DNA from: Aristolochia californica | Taxonomy: Eukaryota > Streptophyta > Magnoliopsida > Piperales > Aristolochiaceae | Assembly: GCA_029961685.1 (NCBI GenBank) | Contig: JARWKL010000008.1 | Location: 30,629,619-30,693,618, forward strand | Reading direction: 5' to 3' | Length of the DNA stretch: 64,000 nucleotides | Shown here: piece after piece, positions 1 to 10,000 of the stretch | Layout: every line of letters begins with the position of its first letter | Numbering within the stretch: position 1 is the stretch's first letter | The notes under the pieces: model-generated | Databases searched by the model: none | What the model was told of the DNA's origin: nothing | Seen by the model: only the letters and a program-made list of their open reading frames with translations | Made by a program: the position numbers and the translations under genes

Positions 1-151
1 TGTTATCCATGTATGGGAAATTCCACAAGTACAACCCCCTAATAATTAGCTTGGTGGAATTTTATAGGAAAGGGAGTTCTAACTGATCCTAACATGCTTT
101 AAATGTGGTGTCCATGCATGCCAGAAACATGTTGAGGATGCAAGTGGCCTA
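1..151 (+). repeat. Partial HOR copy 0: end of monomer m7
   Basis: This is the last 151 bp of an m7 monomer cut by the window edge. It carries the m7-type GGGAGTTCT variant (the other monomers have ACTT here) and the m7-type CCACAAGTAC instead of CCACTAGTAC. It aligns to 3460-3610 of copy 1. The dyad element of this monomer is at 18-26 and 54-62. Confidence 0.95.
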
Positions 152-292
152 ATGATGCCAAAAATCTCAAGGAGTAGAAAAAATCAAATCCTCAAGTGGT
201 TGGATATTTTCCAGAGCCAAACAACCCACTTTTTGCCAATCCTTAAAAATCACAGACACTTTTTGGAATTACCTCTCTCAGCATTTGTGGAT

Positions 293-312
293 GTTCAACT
301 TTTCTTTTTCAG
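293..312 (+). other. T-rich tract ending in CAG, one per monomer (m1 example)
   Basis: A pyrimidine-rich run ends in TTTTTCAG. It is pure T11 in m4 and T10 in m5 and m6, interrupted by C (m1, m3) or G (m2, m7). It resembles a 3' splice-site tract but no exon or coding region follows, so it is more likely a structural homopolymer. Confidence 0.5.
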
Positions 313-413
313 ATCCAAACTTGAGTTTTCACTCTCCCATTTTTCTCGTAAACAAAAAAGACATGAGGCAAAATAGATCGCATGAAAATGAAAATTTTAG
401 AGTCCATGTATGC

Positions 414-425
414 AAAAAAAAAAAA
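414..425 (+). other. A tract, m1 example (A12)
   Basis: Lengths by monomer in copies 1-15 are 12 (m1), interrupted (m2), 10 (m3), 13 (m4), 10 (m5), 10 (m6) and 9 (m7). It lies about 110 bp after the T-rich tract. Known: A tracts of this length are stiff or bent and disfavour nucleosomes. The m1 and m4 tracts vary in copies 16-19. Confidence 0.6.
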
Positions 426-472
426 TAGAAAACCTTAATAAATGTAAAAGTGAAGAAAATTATTTCACGCAC

Positions 473-480
473 TATAAAAA
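473..480 (+). promoter_or_regulatory. TATA-box-like TATAAAAA, one in six of seven monomers (m1 example)
   Basis: CACGCACTATAAAAA gives a good TATA match at 473, and in the other monomers of copy 1 at 967, 1461, 1958, 2945 and 3437. m5 has TACAAAAA (C at 2453). AT-rich sequence makes chance matches likely, and no gene lies downstream, so promoter activity is only a possibility. Confidence 0.2.
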
Positions 481-512
481 CGAACCCCAAGGTTTTGTTA
501 TCCATGTTTGGG

Positions 513-557
513 AAATTCCACTAGTACAACCCCCTAATAATTAGCTTGGTGGAATTT
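513..557. other. Dyad-symmetric element, one per monomer (m1 example)
   Basis: AAATTCCAC at 513-521 is the reverse complement of GTGGAATTT at 549-557, a 9-bp perfect stem with a 27-nt loop. The same pair recurs in the other monomers examined, for example 18-26 with 54-62. In m3 and m7, CACAAG lets the stem extend to 12 bp with one bulged G; in m1, m4, m5 and m6, CACTAG does not. Such dyads can form cruciforms; no function is shown. Confidence 0.6.
520..525. other. SpeI-type site ACTAGT in m1, m4, m5 and m6
   Basis: ACTAGT occurs in copy 1 at 520, 2005, 2498 and 2992 and again at 3979. m2, m3 and m7 have ACAAGT at the same place. The spacings are 1485, 493, 494 and 987 bp, so this single base reports the HOR monomer order. 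Confidence 0.85.
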
Positions 558-646
558 TTTAGGAAAGGGACTTCTAACTGATCCTAACACGCTTTAAATG
601 TGGTGTCCATGTATGCCAGAAACATGTTGAGGATGCAAGTGGCCTA

Positions 647-1140
647 ATGATGCCAAAAATCTCAAGGAGTAGAAAGAATCAAATCCTCAAGTGGTTGGAT
701 ATTTATTAGAGCCAAACAACCCACTTTTTGCCTATCCTTAAAAATCTCAGATACTTTTTGGAATTATCTCTCTCAGCATTTGTGGATGTTCAACTTTTGT
801 TTTTTCAGATCCAAACTTGAGTTTTCACTCTCCCATTTTTCTCGTAAACAAAAAAGACATGAGGATAAATAGATCGCAACAAAATAAAAATTTTAGAGTC
901 CATGTGTGCAAACAAAAATTTGAAAACCATAATAAATGTAAAAGTAAAGAAAATTATTTCACGCACTATAAAAATGAACTCCAAGGTTTTGTTATCCATG
1001 TTTGCGAAATTCCACAAGTACAACCCCCTAATAATTAGTTTGGTGGAATTTTATAGGAAATGGACTTCTAACTGATCTTAACATGCTTTAAATGTGGTGT
1101 CCATGCATGCCAGAAACAAGTTGAGGATGCAAGTGGCCTA
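647..1140 (+). repeat. Satellite monomer m2 (494 bp), class A
   Basis: Diagnostic bases: GTAGAAAGAATC, TATTTATTAGAGCC, AAATCTCAGATAC, TTTTGTTTTTTCAG, CATGTGTGCAAACAAAAA (the A tract is interrupted by C), AAAAGTAAAGAAAA, GTTTGCGAAATTCC, TTAGTTTGGTGG, GGAAATGGAC and GAAACAAGTTG. At 861-890 it is identical to m3 (GAGGATAAATAG followed by AAAATAAAAATTTT), which looks like a conversion tract because copies 17-19 lack it. Confidence 0.95.
861..890 (+). other. Probable m3-to-m2 gene conversion tract
   Basis: In copies 1-16, m2 is identical to m3 across this interval (GAGGATAAATAG through AAAATAAAAATTTT). In copies 17-19, m2 instead has A, C and A at the positions equal to 861, 865 and 866, and one A fewer. 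Flanking m2/m3 differences at 799 and 906 limit the tract to about 30-105 bp. GGCAAAATAG is the state of most other monomers, so the m3-like form in m2 is inferred to be derived. Confidence 0.6.
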
Positions 1141-1634
1141 ATGATGCCAAAAATCTCAAGGAGTAGAAAAAATCAAATCCTCAAGTTGTTGGATATATAC
1201 CAGAGCCAAACAACCCACTTTTTGCCTATCCTTAAAAATCACAAACACTTTTTGGAATTATCTCTCTCAGCATTTGTGGATGTTCAACTTTTCTTTTTCA
1301 GATCCAAACTTGAGTTTTCACTCTCCCATTTTTCTCGTAAACAAAAAAGACATGAGGATAAATAGATCGCAACAAAATAAAAATTTTAGAGTCCATGTAT
1401 CCAAAAAAAAAACTTGAAAACCATAATAAATGTAAAAGTGAAGAAAATTATTTCACGCACTATAAAAACAAACTCCAAGATTTTGTTATCCATGTATGGG
1501 AAATTCCACAAGTACAACCCCCTAATAATTAGCTTGGTGGAATTTTATAGGAAAGGGACTTCTAACTGATCCTAACATGCATTAAATGTGGTGTCCGTGC
1601 ATGCCAGAAACATGTTGAGGATGCAAGTGGCCTA
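1141..1634 (+). repeat. Satellite monomer m3 (494 bp), class A
   Basis: Diagnostic bases: AAGTTGTTGGATATATACC, CACAAACAC, GAGGATAAATAG, CATGTATCC before an A10 tract and CTTG, CCAAGATTTTG, and in the tail GCATTAAATG (others have GCTTTAAATG) and GTCCGTGCATG. The last two change the conserved DraI-type TTTAAA and the CATGCATG palindrome found in most monomers. Confidence 0.95.
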
Positions 1635-2131
1635 ATGATGCCAAAAATCTCAAGGAGTAGAAAAAATCAAATCCTCAAGTGGTTGCATATTTACCAGAGC
1701 CAAACAACCCACTTTTTGCCTATCCTTCAAAATCACAGATACTTTTTGCAATTATCTCTCTCAGTATTTGTGGATGTTCAACTTTTTTTTTTTCAGATCC
1801 AAACTTGAGTTTTCACTCTCCCATTTTTCTCGTAAACAAAAACGATATAAGGCAAAATATATCGCAACAAAATGAAAATTTTAGAGTCCATGTATGCAAA
1901 AAAAAAAAAATTGAAAACCATAATAAACGTAAAAGTGAAGAAAATTATTTCACGCACTATAAAAACGAACTCCATGGTTTTGTTATCCATGTTTGGGAAA
2001 TTCCACTAGTACAACCCCCTAATAATTAGCTTGGTGGAATTTTTTAGGAAAGGGACTTCTAACTCATCCTAACACGCTTTAAATGTGGTGTCCATGCATG
2101 CCAGAAACATGTTGAGGATGCAAGTGGCCTA
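1635..2131 (+). repeat. Satellite monomer m4 (497 bp, longest), class B
   Basis: Diagnostic bases: GGTTGCATATTT, CCTTCAAAATC, TTTTGCAATTATC, an uninterrupted T11 tract, ACGATATAAGG (class B), AAAATATATCGC, an A13 tract, AATAAACG, CCATGGTTTTG and AACTCATCCTAACACGC. Its extra length comes mainly from the two homopolymers, which shorten in copies 16-18. Confidence 0.95.
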
Positions 2132-2624
2132 ATGACGCCAAAAATCTCAAGGAGTAGAAAAAATCAAATCCTCAAGTGGTTGGATATTTACCAGAGCCAA
2201 ACAACCCACTTTTTGCCTATCCTTAAAAATCACAGACACTTTTTGGAATTATCTCTCTCAGTATTTGTGGATGTTCAACTTTTTTTTTTCAGATCCAAAC
2301 TTGAGTATTCACTCTCCCATTTTTCTCGTAAACAAAAACGATATAAGGCAAAATAGATCGCAACAAAATGAAAATTTTAGAGTCCATGTATACAAAAAAA
2401 AAATTGAAAACCATAATAAATGTAAAAGTGAAGAAAATTATTTCACGCACTACAAAAACAGACTCCAAGGTTTTGTTATCCTTGTATGGGAAATTCCACT
2501 AGTACAACCCCCTAATAATTATCTTGGTGGAATTTTATAGGAAAGGGACTTCTAACTGATCCTAACATGCTTTAAATGTGGTGTCCATGCATGCCAGAAA
2601 CATGTTGAGGATGCAAGTGGCCTA
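2132..2624 (+). repeat. Satellite monomer m5 (493 bp), class B
   Basis: Diagnostic bases: ATGACGCC at the phase site (copy 18 has ATGATGCC), a T10 tract, CTTGAGTATTCAC, CATGTATAC before an A10 tract, CACTACAAAAACAGACTCC (the TATA-like site is lost), TTATCCTTGTATGGG and AATTATCTTGGTGG. The class B block ACGATATAAGG is present. Confidence 0.95.
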
Positions 2625-3118
2625 ATGATGCCAAAAATCTAAAGGAGTAGAAAAAATCAAATACTCAAGTGGTTGGATATTTACCTGAGCCAAACAACCC
2701 ACTTTTTGATTATCCTTAAAAATCACAGATACTTTTTGGAATTATCTCTCTCCGTATTTGTGGATGTTCAACTTTTTTTTTTCAGATCCAAACTTGAGTT
2801 TTCACTCTCCCATTTTTCTCGTAAACAAAAACGATATAAGGCAAAATAGATCGCAACAAAATGAAAATTTTAGAGTCCATGTATGCAAAAAAAAAATTTG
2901 AAAACCATAATAAACGTAAAAGTGAAGAAAATTATTTCACGCACTATAAAAACAAACTCCAAGGTTTTCTTATCCATGTTTGGAAAATTCCACTAGTACA
3001 ACCCCCTAATAATTAGCTTGGTGGAATTTTATAGGAAAGGGACTTCTAACAGATCCTAACATGCTTTAAATGTGGTGTCCATGCATGCCAGAAACATGTT
3101 GAGGATGCAAGTGGCCTA
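2625..3118 (+). repeat. Satellite monomer m6 (494 bp), class B
   Basis: Diagnostic bases: AAATCTAAAGGAG, AAATACTCAAG, TTTACCTGAGCC, TTTTTGATTATCC, TCTCTCCGTATTT, a T10 tract, ACGATATAAGG, an A10 tract followed by TTTG, AATAAACG, GGTTTTCTTATCC, TTTGGAAAATTCC and CTAACAGATCC. Confidence 0.95.
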
Positions 3119-3610
3119 ATGATGGCAAAAATCTCAAGGAGTAGAAAAAATCAAATCCTCAATTGGTTGGATATTGACCAGAGCCAAACAACCCACTTTT
3201 TGCCTATCCTTAAAAATCACACACACTTTTTGGAATTATCTCTATCAGCATTGTGGATGTTCAACTTTTTGTTTTCAGATCCAAACTTGAGTTTTCACTC
3301 TCCCATTTTTCTCGTAAACAAAAAAGACACGAGGCAAAATAGATCGCAACAAAATAAAAATTTTAGAGTCCATGTATGCAAAAAAAAATTTGAAAACCAT
3401 AATAAATGTAAAAGTGAAGAAAATTATTTCACGCACTATAAAAACAAACTCCAAGGTTTTGTTATCCATGTATGGGAAATTCCACAAGTACAACCCCCTA
3501 ATAATTAGCTTGGTGGAATTTTATAGGAAAGGGAGTTCTAACTGATCCTAACATGCTTTAAATGTGGTGTCCATGCATGCCAGAAACATGTTGAGGATGC
3601 AAGTGGCCTA
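3119..3610 (+). repeat. Satellite monomer m7 (492 bp, shortest), class A
   Basis: Diagnostic bases: ATGATGGC at the phase site, CTCAATTGGTTGGATATTG, CACACACAC, CTCTATCAGCATTGTGG (one T fewer than the other monomers), CTTTTTGTTTTCAG, GACACGAGG, an A9 tract, and GGGAGTTCT in the tail. The lost T and the short A tract explain its length. Confidence 0.95.
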
Positions 3611-6600
3611 ATGATGCCAAAAATCTCAAGGAGTAGAAAAAATCAAATCCTCAAGTGGTTGGATATTTTCCAGAGCCAAACAACCCACTTTTTGCCAATC
3701 CTTAAAAATCACAGACACTTTTTGGAATTACCTCTCTCAGCATTTGTGGATGTTCAACTTTTCTTTTTCAGATCCAAACTTGAGTTTTCACTCTCCCATT
3801 TTTCTCGTAAACAAAAAAGACTTGAGGCAAAATAGATCGCATGAAAATGAAAATTTTAGAGTCCATGTATGCAAAAAAAAAAAATAGAAAACCTTAATAA
3901 ATGTAAAAGTGAAGAAAATTATTTCACGCACTATAAAAACGAACCCCAAGGTTTTGTTATCCATGTTTGGGAAATTCCACTAGTACAACCCCCTAATAAT
4001 TAGCTTGGTGGAATTTTTTAGGAAAGGGACTTCTAACTGATCCTAACACGCTTTAAATGTGGTGTCCATGTATGCCAGAAACATGTTGAGGATGCAAGTG
4101 GCCTAATGATGCCAAAAATCTCAAGGAGTAGAAAGAATCAAATCCTCAAGTGGTTGGATATTTATTAGAGCCAAACAACCCACTTTTTGCCTATCCTTAA
4201 AAATCTCAGATACTTTTTGGAATTATCTCTCTCAGCATTTGTGGATGTTCAACTTTTGTTTTTTCAGATCCAAACTTGAGTTTTCACTCTCCCATTTTTC
4301 TCGTAAACAAAAAAGACATGAGGATAAATAGATCGCAACAAAATAAAAATTTTAGAGTCCATGTGTGCAAACAAAAATTTGAAAACCATAATAAATGTAA
4401 AAGTAAAGAAAATTATTTCACGCACTATAAAAATGAACTCCAAGGTTTTGTTATCCATGTTTGCGAAATTCCACAAGTACAACCCCCTAATAATTAGTTT
4501 GGTGGAATTTTATAGGAAATGGACTTCTAACTGATCTTAACATGCTTTAAATGTGGTGTCCATGCATGCCAGAAACAAGTTGAGGATGCAAGTGGCCTAA
4601 TGATGCCAAAAATCTCAAGGAGTAGAAAAAATCAAATCCTCAAGTTGTTGGATATATACCAGAGCCAAACAACCCACTTTTTGCCTATCCTTAAAAATCA
4701 CAAACACTTTTTGGAATTATCTCTCTCAGCATTTGTGGATGTTCAACTTTTCTTTTTCAGATCCAAACTTGAGTTTTCACTCTCCCATTTTTCTCGTAAA
4801 CAAAAAAGACATGAGGATAAATAGATCGCAACAAAATAAAAATTTTAGAGTCCATGTATCCAAAAAAAAAACTTGAAAACCATAATAAATGTAAAAGTGA
4901 AGAAAATTATTTCACGCACTATAAAAACAAACTCCAAGATTTTGTTATCCATGTATGGGAAATTCCACAAGTACAACCCCCTAATAATTAGCTTGGTGGA
5001 ATTTTATAGGAAAGGGACTTCTAACTGATCCTAACATGCATTAAATGTGGTGTCCGTGCATGCCAGAAACATGTTGAGGATGCAAGTGGCCTAATGATGC
5101 CAAAAATCTCAAGGAGTAGAAAAAATCAAATCCTCAAGTGGTTGCATATTTACCAGAGCCAAACAACCCACTTTTTGCCTATCCTTCAAAATCACAGATA
5201 CTTTTTGCAATTATCTCTCTCAGTATTTGTGGATGTTCAACTTTTTTTTTTTCAGATCCAAACTTGAGTTTTCACTCTCCCATTTTTCTCGTAAACAAAA
5301 ACGATATAAGGCAAAATATATCGCAACAAAATGAAAATTTTAGAGTCCATGTATGCAAAAAAAAAAAAATTGAAAACCATAATAAACGTAAAAGTGAAGA
5401 AAATTATTTCACGCACTATAAAAACGAACTCCATGGTTTTGTTATCCATGTTTGGGAAATTCCACTAGTACAACCCCCTAATAATTAGCTTGGTGGAATT
5501 TTTTAGGAAAGGGACTTCTAACTCATCCTAACACGCTTTAAATGTGGTGTCCATGCATGCCAGAAACATGTTGAGGATGCAAGTGGCCTAATGACGCCAA
5601 AAATCTCAAGGAGTAGAAAAAATCAAATCCTCAAGTGGTTGGATATTTACCAGAGCCAAACAACCCACTTTTTGCCTATCCTTAAAAATCACAGACACTT
5701 TTTGGAATTATCTCTCTCAGTATTTGTGGATGTTCAACTTTTTTTTTTCAGATCCAAACTTGAGTATTCACTCTCCCATTTTTCTCGTAAACAAAAACGA
5801 TATAAGGCAAAATAGATCGCAACAAAATGAAAATTTTAGAGTCCATGTATACAAAAAAAAAATTGAAAACCATAATAAATGTAAAAGTGAAGAAAATTAT
5901 TTCACGCACTACAAAAACAGACTCCAAGGTTTTGTTATCCTTGTATGGGAAATTCCACTAGTACAACCCCCTAATAATTATCTTGGTGGAATTTTATAGG
6001 AAAGGGACTTCTAACTGATCCTAACATGCTTTAAATGTGGTGTCCATGCATGCCAGAAACATGTTGAGGATGCAAGTGGCCTAATGATGCCAAAAATCTA
6101 AAGGAGTAGAAAAAATCAAATACTCAAGTGGTTGGATATTTACCTGAGCCAAACAACCCACTTTTTGATTATCCTTAAAAATCACAGATACTTTTTGGAA
6201 TTATCTCTCTCCGTATTTGTGGATGTTCAACTTTTTTTTTTCAGATCCAAACTTGAGTTTTCACTCTCCCATTTTTCTCGTAAACAAAAACGATATAAGG
6301 CAAAATAGATCGCAACAAAATGAAAATTTTAGAGTCCATGTATGCAAAAAAAAAATTTGAAAACCATAATAAACGTAAAAGTGAAGAAAATTATTTCACG
6401 CACTATAAAAACAAACTCCAAGGTTTTCTTATCCATGTTTGGAAAATTCCACTAGTACAACCCCCTAATAATTAGCTTGGTGGAATTTTATAGGAAAGGG
6501 ACTTCTAACAGATCCTAACATGCTTTAAATGTGGTGTCCATGCATGCCAGAAACATGTTGAGGATGCAAGTGGCCTAATGATGGCAAAAATCTCAAGGAG

Positions 6601-7069
6601 TAGAAAAAATCAAATCCTCAATTGGTTGGATATTGACCAGAGCCAAACAACCCACTTTTTGCCTATCCTTAAAAATCACACACACTTTTTGGAATTATCT
6701 CTATCAGCATTGTGGATGTTCAACTTTTTGTTTTCAGATCCAAACTTGAGTTTTCACTCTCCCATTTTTCTCGTAAACAAAAAAGACACGAGGCAAAATA
6801 GATCGCAACAAAATAAAAATTTTAGAGTCCATGTATGCAAAAAAAAATTTGAAAACCATAATAAATGTAAAAGTGAAGAAAATTATTTCACGCACTATAA
6901 AAACAAACTCCAAGGTTTTGTTATCCATGTATGGGAAATTCCACAAGTACAACCCCCTAATAATTAGCTTGGTGGAATTTTATAGGAAAGGGAGTTCTAA
7001 CTGATCCTAACATGCTTTAAATGTGGTGTCCATGCATGCCAGAAACATGTTGAGGATGCAAGTGGCCTA
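3611..7069 (+). repeat. HOR copy 2 (3459 bp)
   Basis: Monomers start at 3611, 4106, 4600, 5094, 5591, 6084 and 6578. It carries T at 3822 in m1 (GACTTGAGG instead of GACATGAGG), shared only with the adjacent copy 3 among the copies inspected. Confidence 0.97.
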
Positions 7070-10000
7070 ATGATGCCAAAAATCTCAAGGAGTAGAAAAA
7101 ATCAAATCCTCAAGTGGTTGGATATTTTCCAGAGCCAAACAACCCACTTTTTGCCAATCCTTAAAAATCACAGACACTTTTTGGAATTACCTCTCTCAGC
7201 ATTTGTGGATGTTCAACTTTTCTTTTTCAGATCCAAACTTGAGTTTTCACTCTCCCATTTTTCTCGTAAACAAAAAAGACTTGAGGCAAAATAGATCGCA
7301 TGAAAATGAAAATTTTAGAGTCCATGTATGCAAAAAAAAAAAATAGAAAACCTTAATAAATGTAAAAGTGAAGAAAATTATTTCACGCACTATAAAAACG
7401 AACCCCAAGGTTTTGTTATCCATGTTTGGGAAATTCCACTAGTACAACCCCCTAATAATTAGCTTGGTGGAATTTTTTAGGAAAGGGACTTCTAACTGAT
7501 CCTAACACGCTTTAAATGTGGTGTCCATGTATGCCAGAAACATGTTGAGGATGCAAGTGGCCTAATGATGCCAAAAATCTCAAGGAGTAGAAAGAATCAA
7601 ATCCTCAAGTGGTTGGATATTTATTAGAGCCAAACAACCCACTTTTTGCCTATCCTTAAAAATCTCAGATACTTTTTGGAATTATCTCTCTCAGCATTTG
7701 TGGATGTTCAACTTTTGTTTTTTCAGATCCAAACTTGAGTTTTCACTCTCCCATTTTTCTCGTAAACAAAAAAGACATGAGGATAAATAGATCGCAACAA
7801 AATAAAAATTTTAGAGTCCATGTGTGCAAACAAAAATTTGAAAACCATAATAAATGTAAAAGTAAAGAAAATTATTTCACGCACTATAAAAATGAACTCC
7901 AAGGTTTTGTTATCCATGTTTGCGAAATTCCACAAGTACAACCCCCTAATAATTAGTTTGGTGGAATTTTATAGGAAATGGACTTCTAACTGATCTTAAC
8001 ATGCTTTAAATGTGGTGTCCATGCATGCCAGAAACAAGTTGAGGATGCAAGTGGCCTAATGATGCCAAAAATCTCAAGGAGTAGAAAAAATCAAATCCTC
8101 AAGTTGTTGGATATATACCAGAGCCAAACAACCCACTTTTTGCCTATCCTTAAAAATCACAAACACTTTTTGGAATTATCTCTCTCAGCATTTGTGGATG
8201 TTCAACTTTTCTTTTTCAGATCCAAACTTGAGTTTTCACTCTCCCATTTTTCTCGTAAACAAAAAAGACATGAGGATAAATAGATCGCAACAAAATAAAA
8301 ATTTTAGAGTCCATGTATCCAAAAAAAAAACTTGAAAACCATAATAAATGTAAAAGTGAAGAAAATTATTTCACGCACTATAAAAACAAACTCCAAGATT
8401 TTGTTATCCATGTATGGGAAATTCCACAAGTACAACCCCCTAATAATTAGCTTGGTGGAATTTTATAGGAAAGGGACTTCTAACTGATCCTAACATGCAT
8501 TAAATGTGGTGTCCGTGCATGCCAGAAACATGTTGAGGATGCAAGTGGCCTAATGATGCCAAAAATCTCAAGGAGTAGAAAAAATCAAATCCTCAAGTGG
8601 TTGCATATTTACCAGAGCCAAACAACCCACTTTTTGCCTATCCTTCAAAATCACAGATACTTTTTGCAATTATCTCTCTCAGTATTTGTGGATGTTCAAC
8701 TTTTTTTTTTTCAGATCCAAACTTGAGTTTTCACTCTCCCATTTTTCTCGTAAACAAAAACGATATAAGGCAAAATATATCGCAACAAAATGAAAATTTT
8801 AGAGTCCATGTATGCAAAAAAAAAAAAATTGAAAACCATAATAAACGTAAAAGTGAAGAAAATTATTTCACGCACTATAAAAACGAACTCCATGGTTTTG
8901 TTATCCATGTTTGGGAAATTCCACTAGTACAACCCCCTAATAATTAGCTTGGTGGAATTTTTTAGGAAAGGGACTTCTAACTCATCCTAACACGCTTTAA
9001 ATGTGGTGTCCATGCATGCCAGAAACATGTTGAGGATGCAAGTGGCCTAATGACGCCAAAAATCTCAAGGAGTAGAAAAAATCAAATCCTCAAGTGGTTG
9101 GATATTTACCAGAGCCAAACAACCCACTTTTTGCCTATCCTTAAAAATCACAGACACTTTTTGGAATTATCTCTCTCAGTATTTGTGGATGTTCAACTTT
9201 TTTTTTTCAGATCCAAACTTGAGTATTCACTCTCCCATTTTTCTCGTAAACAAAAACGATATAAGGCAAAATAGATCGCAACAAAATGAAAATTTTAGAG
9301 TCCATGTATACAAAAAAAAAATTGAAAACCATAATAAATGTAAAAGTGAAGAAAATTATTTCACGCACTACAAAAACAGACTCCAAGGTTTTGTTATCCT
9401 TGTATGGGAAATTCCACTAGTACAACCCCCTAATAATTATCTTGGTGGAATTTTATAGGAAAGGGACTTCTAACTGATCCTAACATGCTTTAAATGTGGT
9501 GTCCATGCATGCCAGAAACATGTTGAGGATGCAAGTGGCCTAATGATGCCAAAAATCTAAAGGAGTAGAAAAAATCAAATACTCAAGTGGTTGGATATTT
9601 ACCTGAGCCAAACAACCCACTTTTTGATTATCCTTAAAAATCACAGATACTTTTTGGAATTATCTCTCTCCGTATTTGTGGATGTTCAACTTTTTTTTTT
9701 CAGATCCAAACTTGAGTTTTCACTCTCCCATTTTTCTCGTAAACAAAAACGATATAAGGCAAAATAGATCGCAACAAAATGAAAATTTTAGAGTCCATGT
9801 ATGCAAAAAAAAAATTTGAAAACCATAATAAACGTAAAAGTGAAGAAAATTATTTCACGCACTATAAAAACAAACTCCAAGGTTTTCTTATCCATGTTTG
9901 GAAAATTCCACTAGTACAACCCCCTAATAATTAGCTTGGTGGAATTTTATAGGAAAGGGACTTCTAACAGATCCTAACATGCTTTAAATGTGGTGTCCAT

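Larger units (their letters stand above)
152..646 (+). repeat. Satellite monomer m1 (495 bp), class A
   Basis: Diagnostic bases: GATATTTTCC, TTGCCAATCC, GAATTACCTC, ATCGCATGAAAATG (others have CAAC), an A12 tract followed by TAGAAAACCTTA, and GAACCCCAAGG. It shares GAATTTTTTAGG and AACACGC in its tail with m4. The class A block AAAAGACATGAGG is at 354-366. In copies 17-19 several of these bases revert to the state of the other monomers. Confidence 0.95.
152..3610 (+). repeat. HOR copy 1 (reference copy, 3459 bp)
   Basis: First complete seven-monomer unit, used here as reference. Monomers start at 152 (m1), 647 (m2), 1141 (m3), 1635 (m4), 2132 (m5), 2625 (m6) and 3119 (m7). For copies 2-15 the monomer offsets from the copy start are 0, 495, 989, 1483, 1980, 2473 and 2967. 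The m1 marker site, at 363, has the common GACATGAGG form. Confidence 0.97.

Noticed and set aside
293..312. Functional 3' splice site at the T-rich tract plus CAG
   Set aside because: Although the match is good, no convincing donor site or downstream coding sequence exists, and the tract is interrupted by G in m2 and m7. Kept only as a descriptive motif.
805..1023. Minus-strand frames of about 72 codons rich in Phe, Ile and Val, resembling a membrane peptide
   Set aside because: They are the antisense of the A-rich satellite segment; hydrophobicity follows from TTT and ATT codons. No ribosome-binding or promoter context supports them.
3119..3508. A 129-codon open frame in m7, repeated in every HOR, and similar 65-116-codon frames in the other monomers
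   Set aside because: The frames occur on both strands over the same bases, break between monomers through stop codons, and change length with one-base homopolymer differences (116 versus 109 codons in m4 of copies 1-15 and copy 16). The AT-rich, low-complexity translations resemble no protein family I know.
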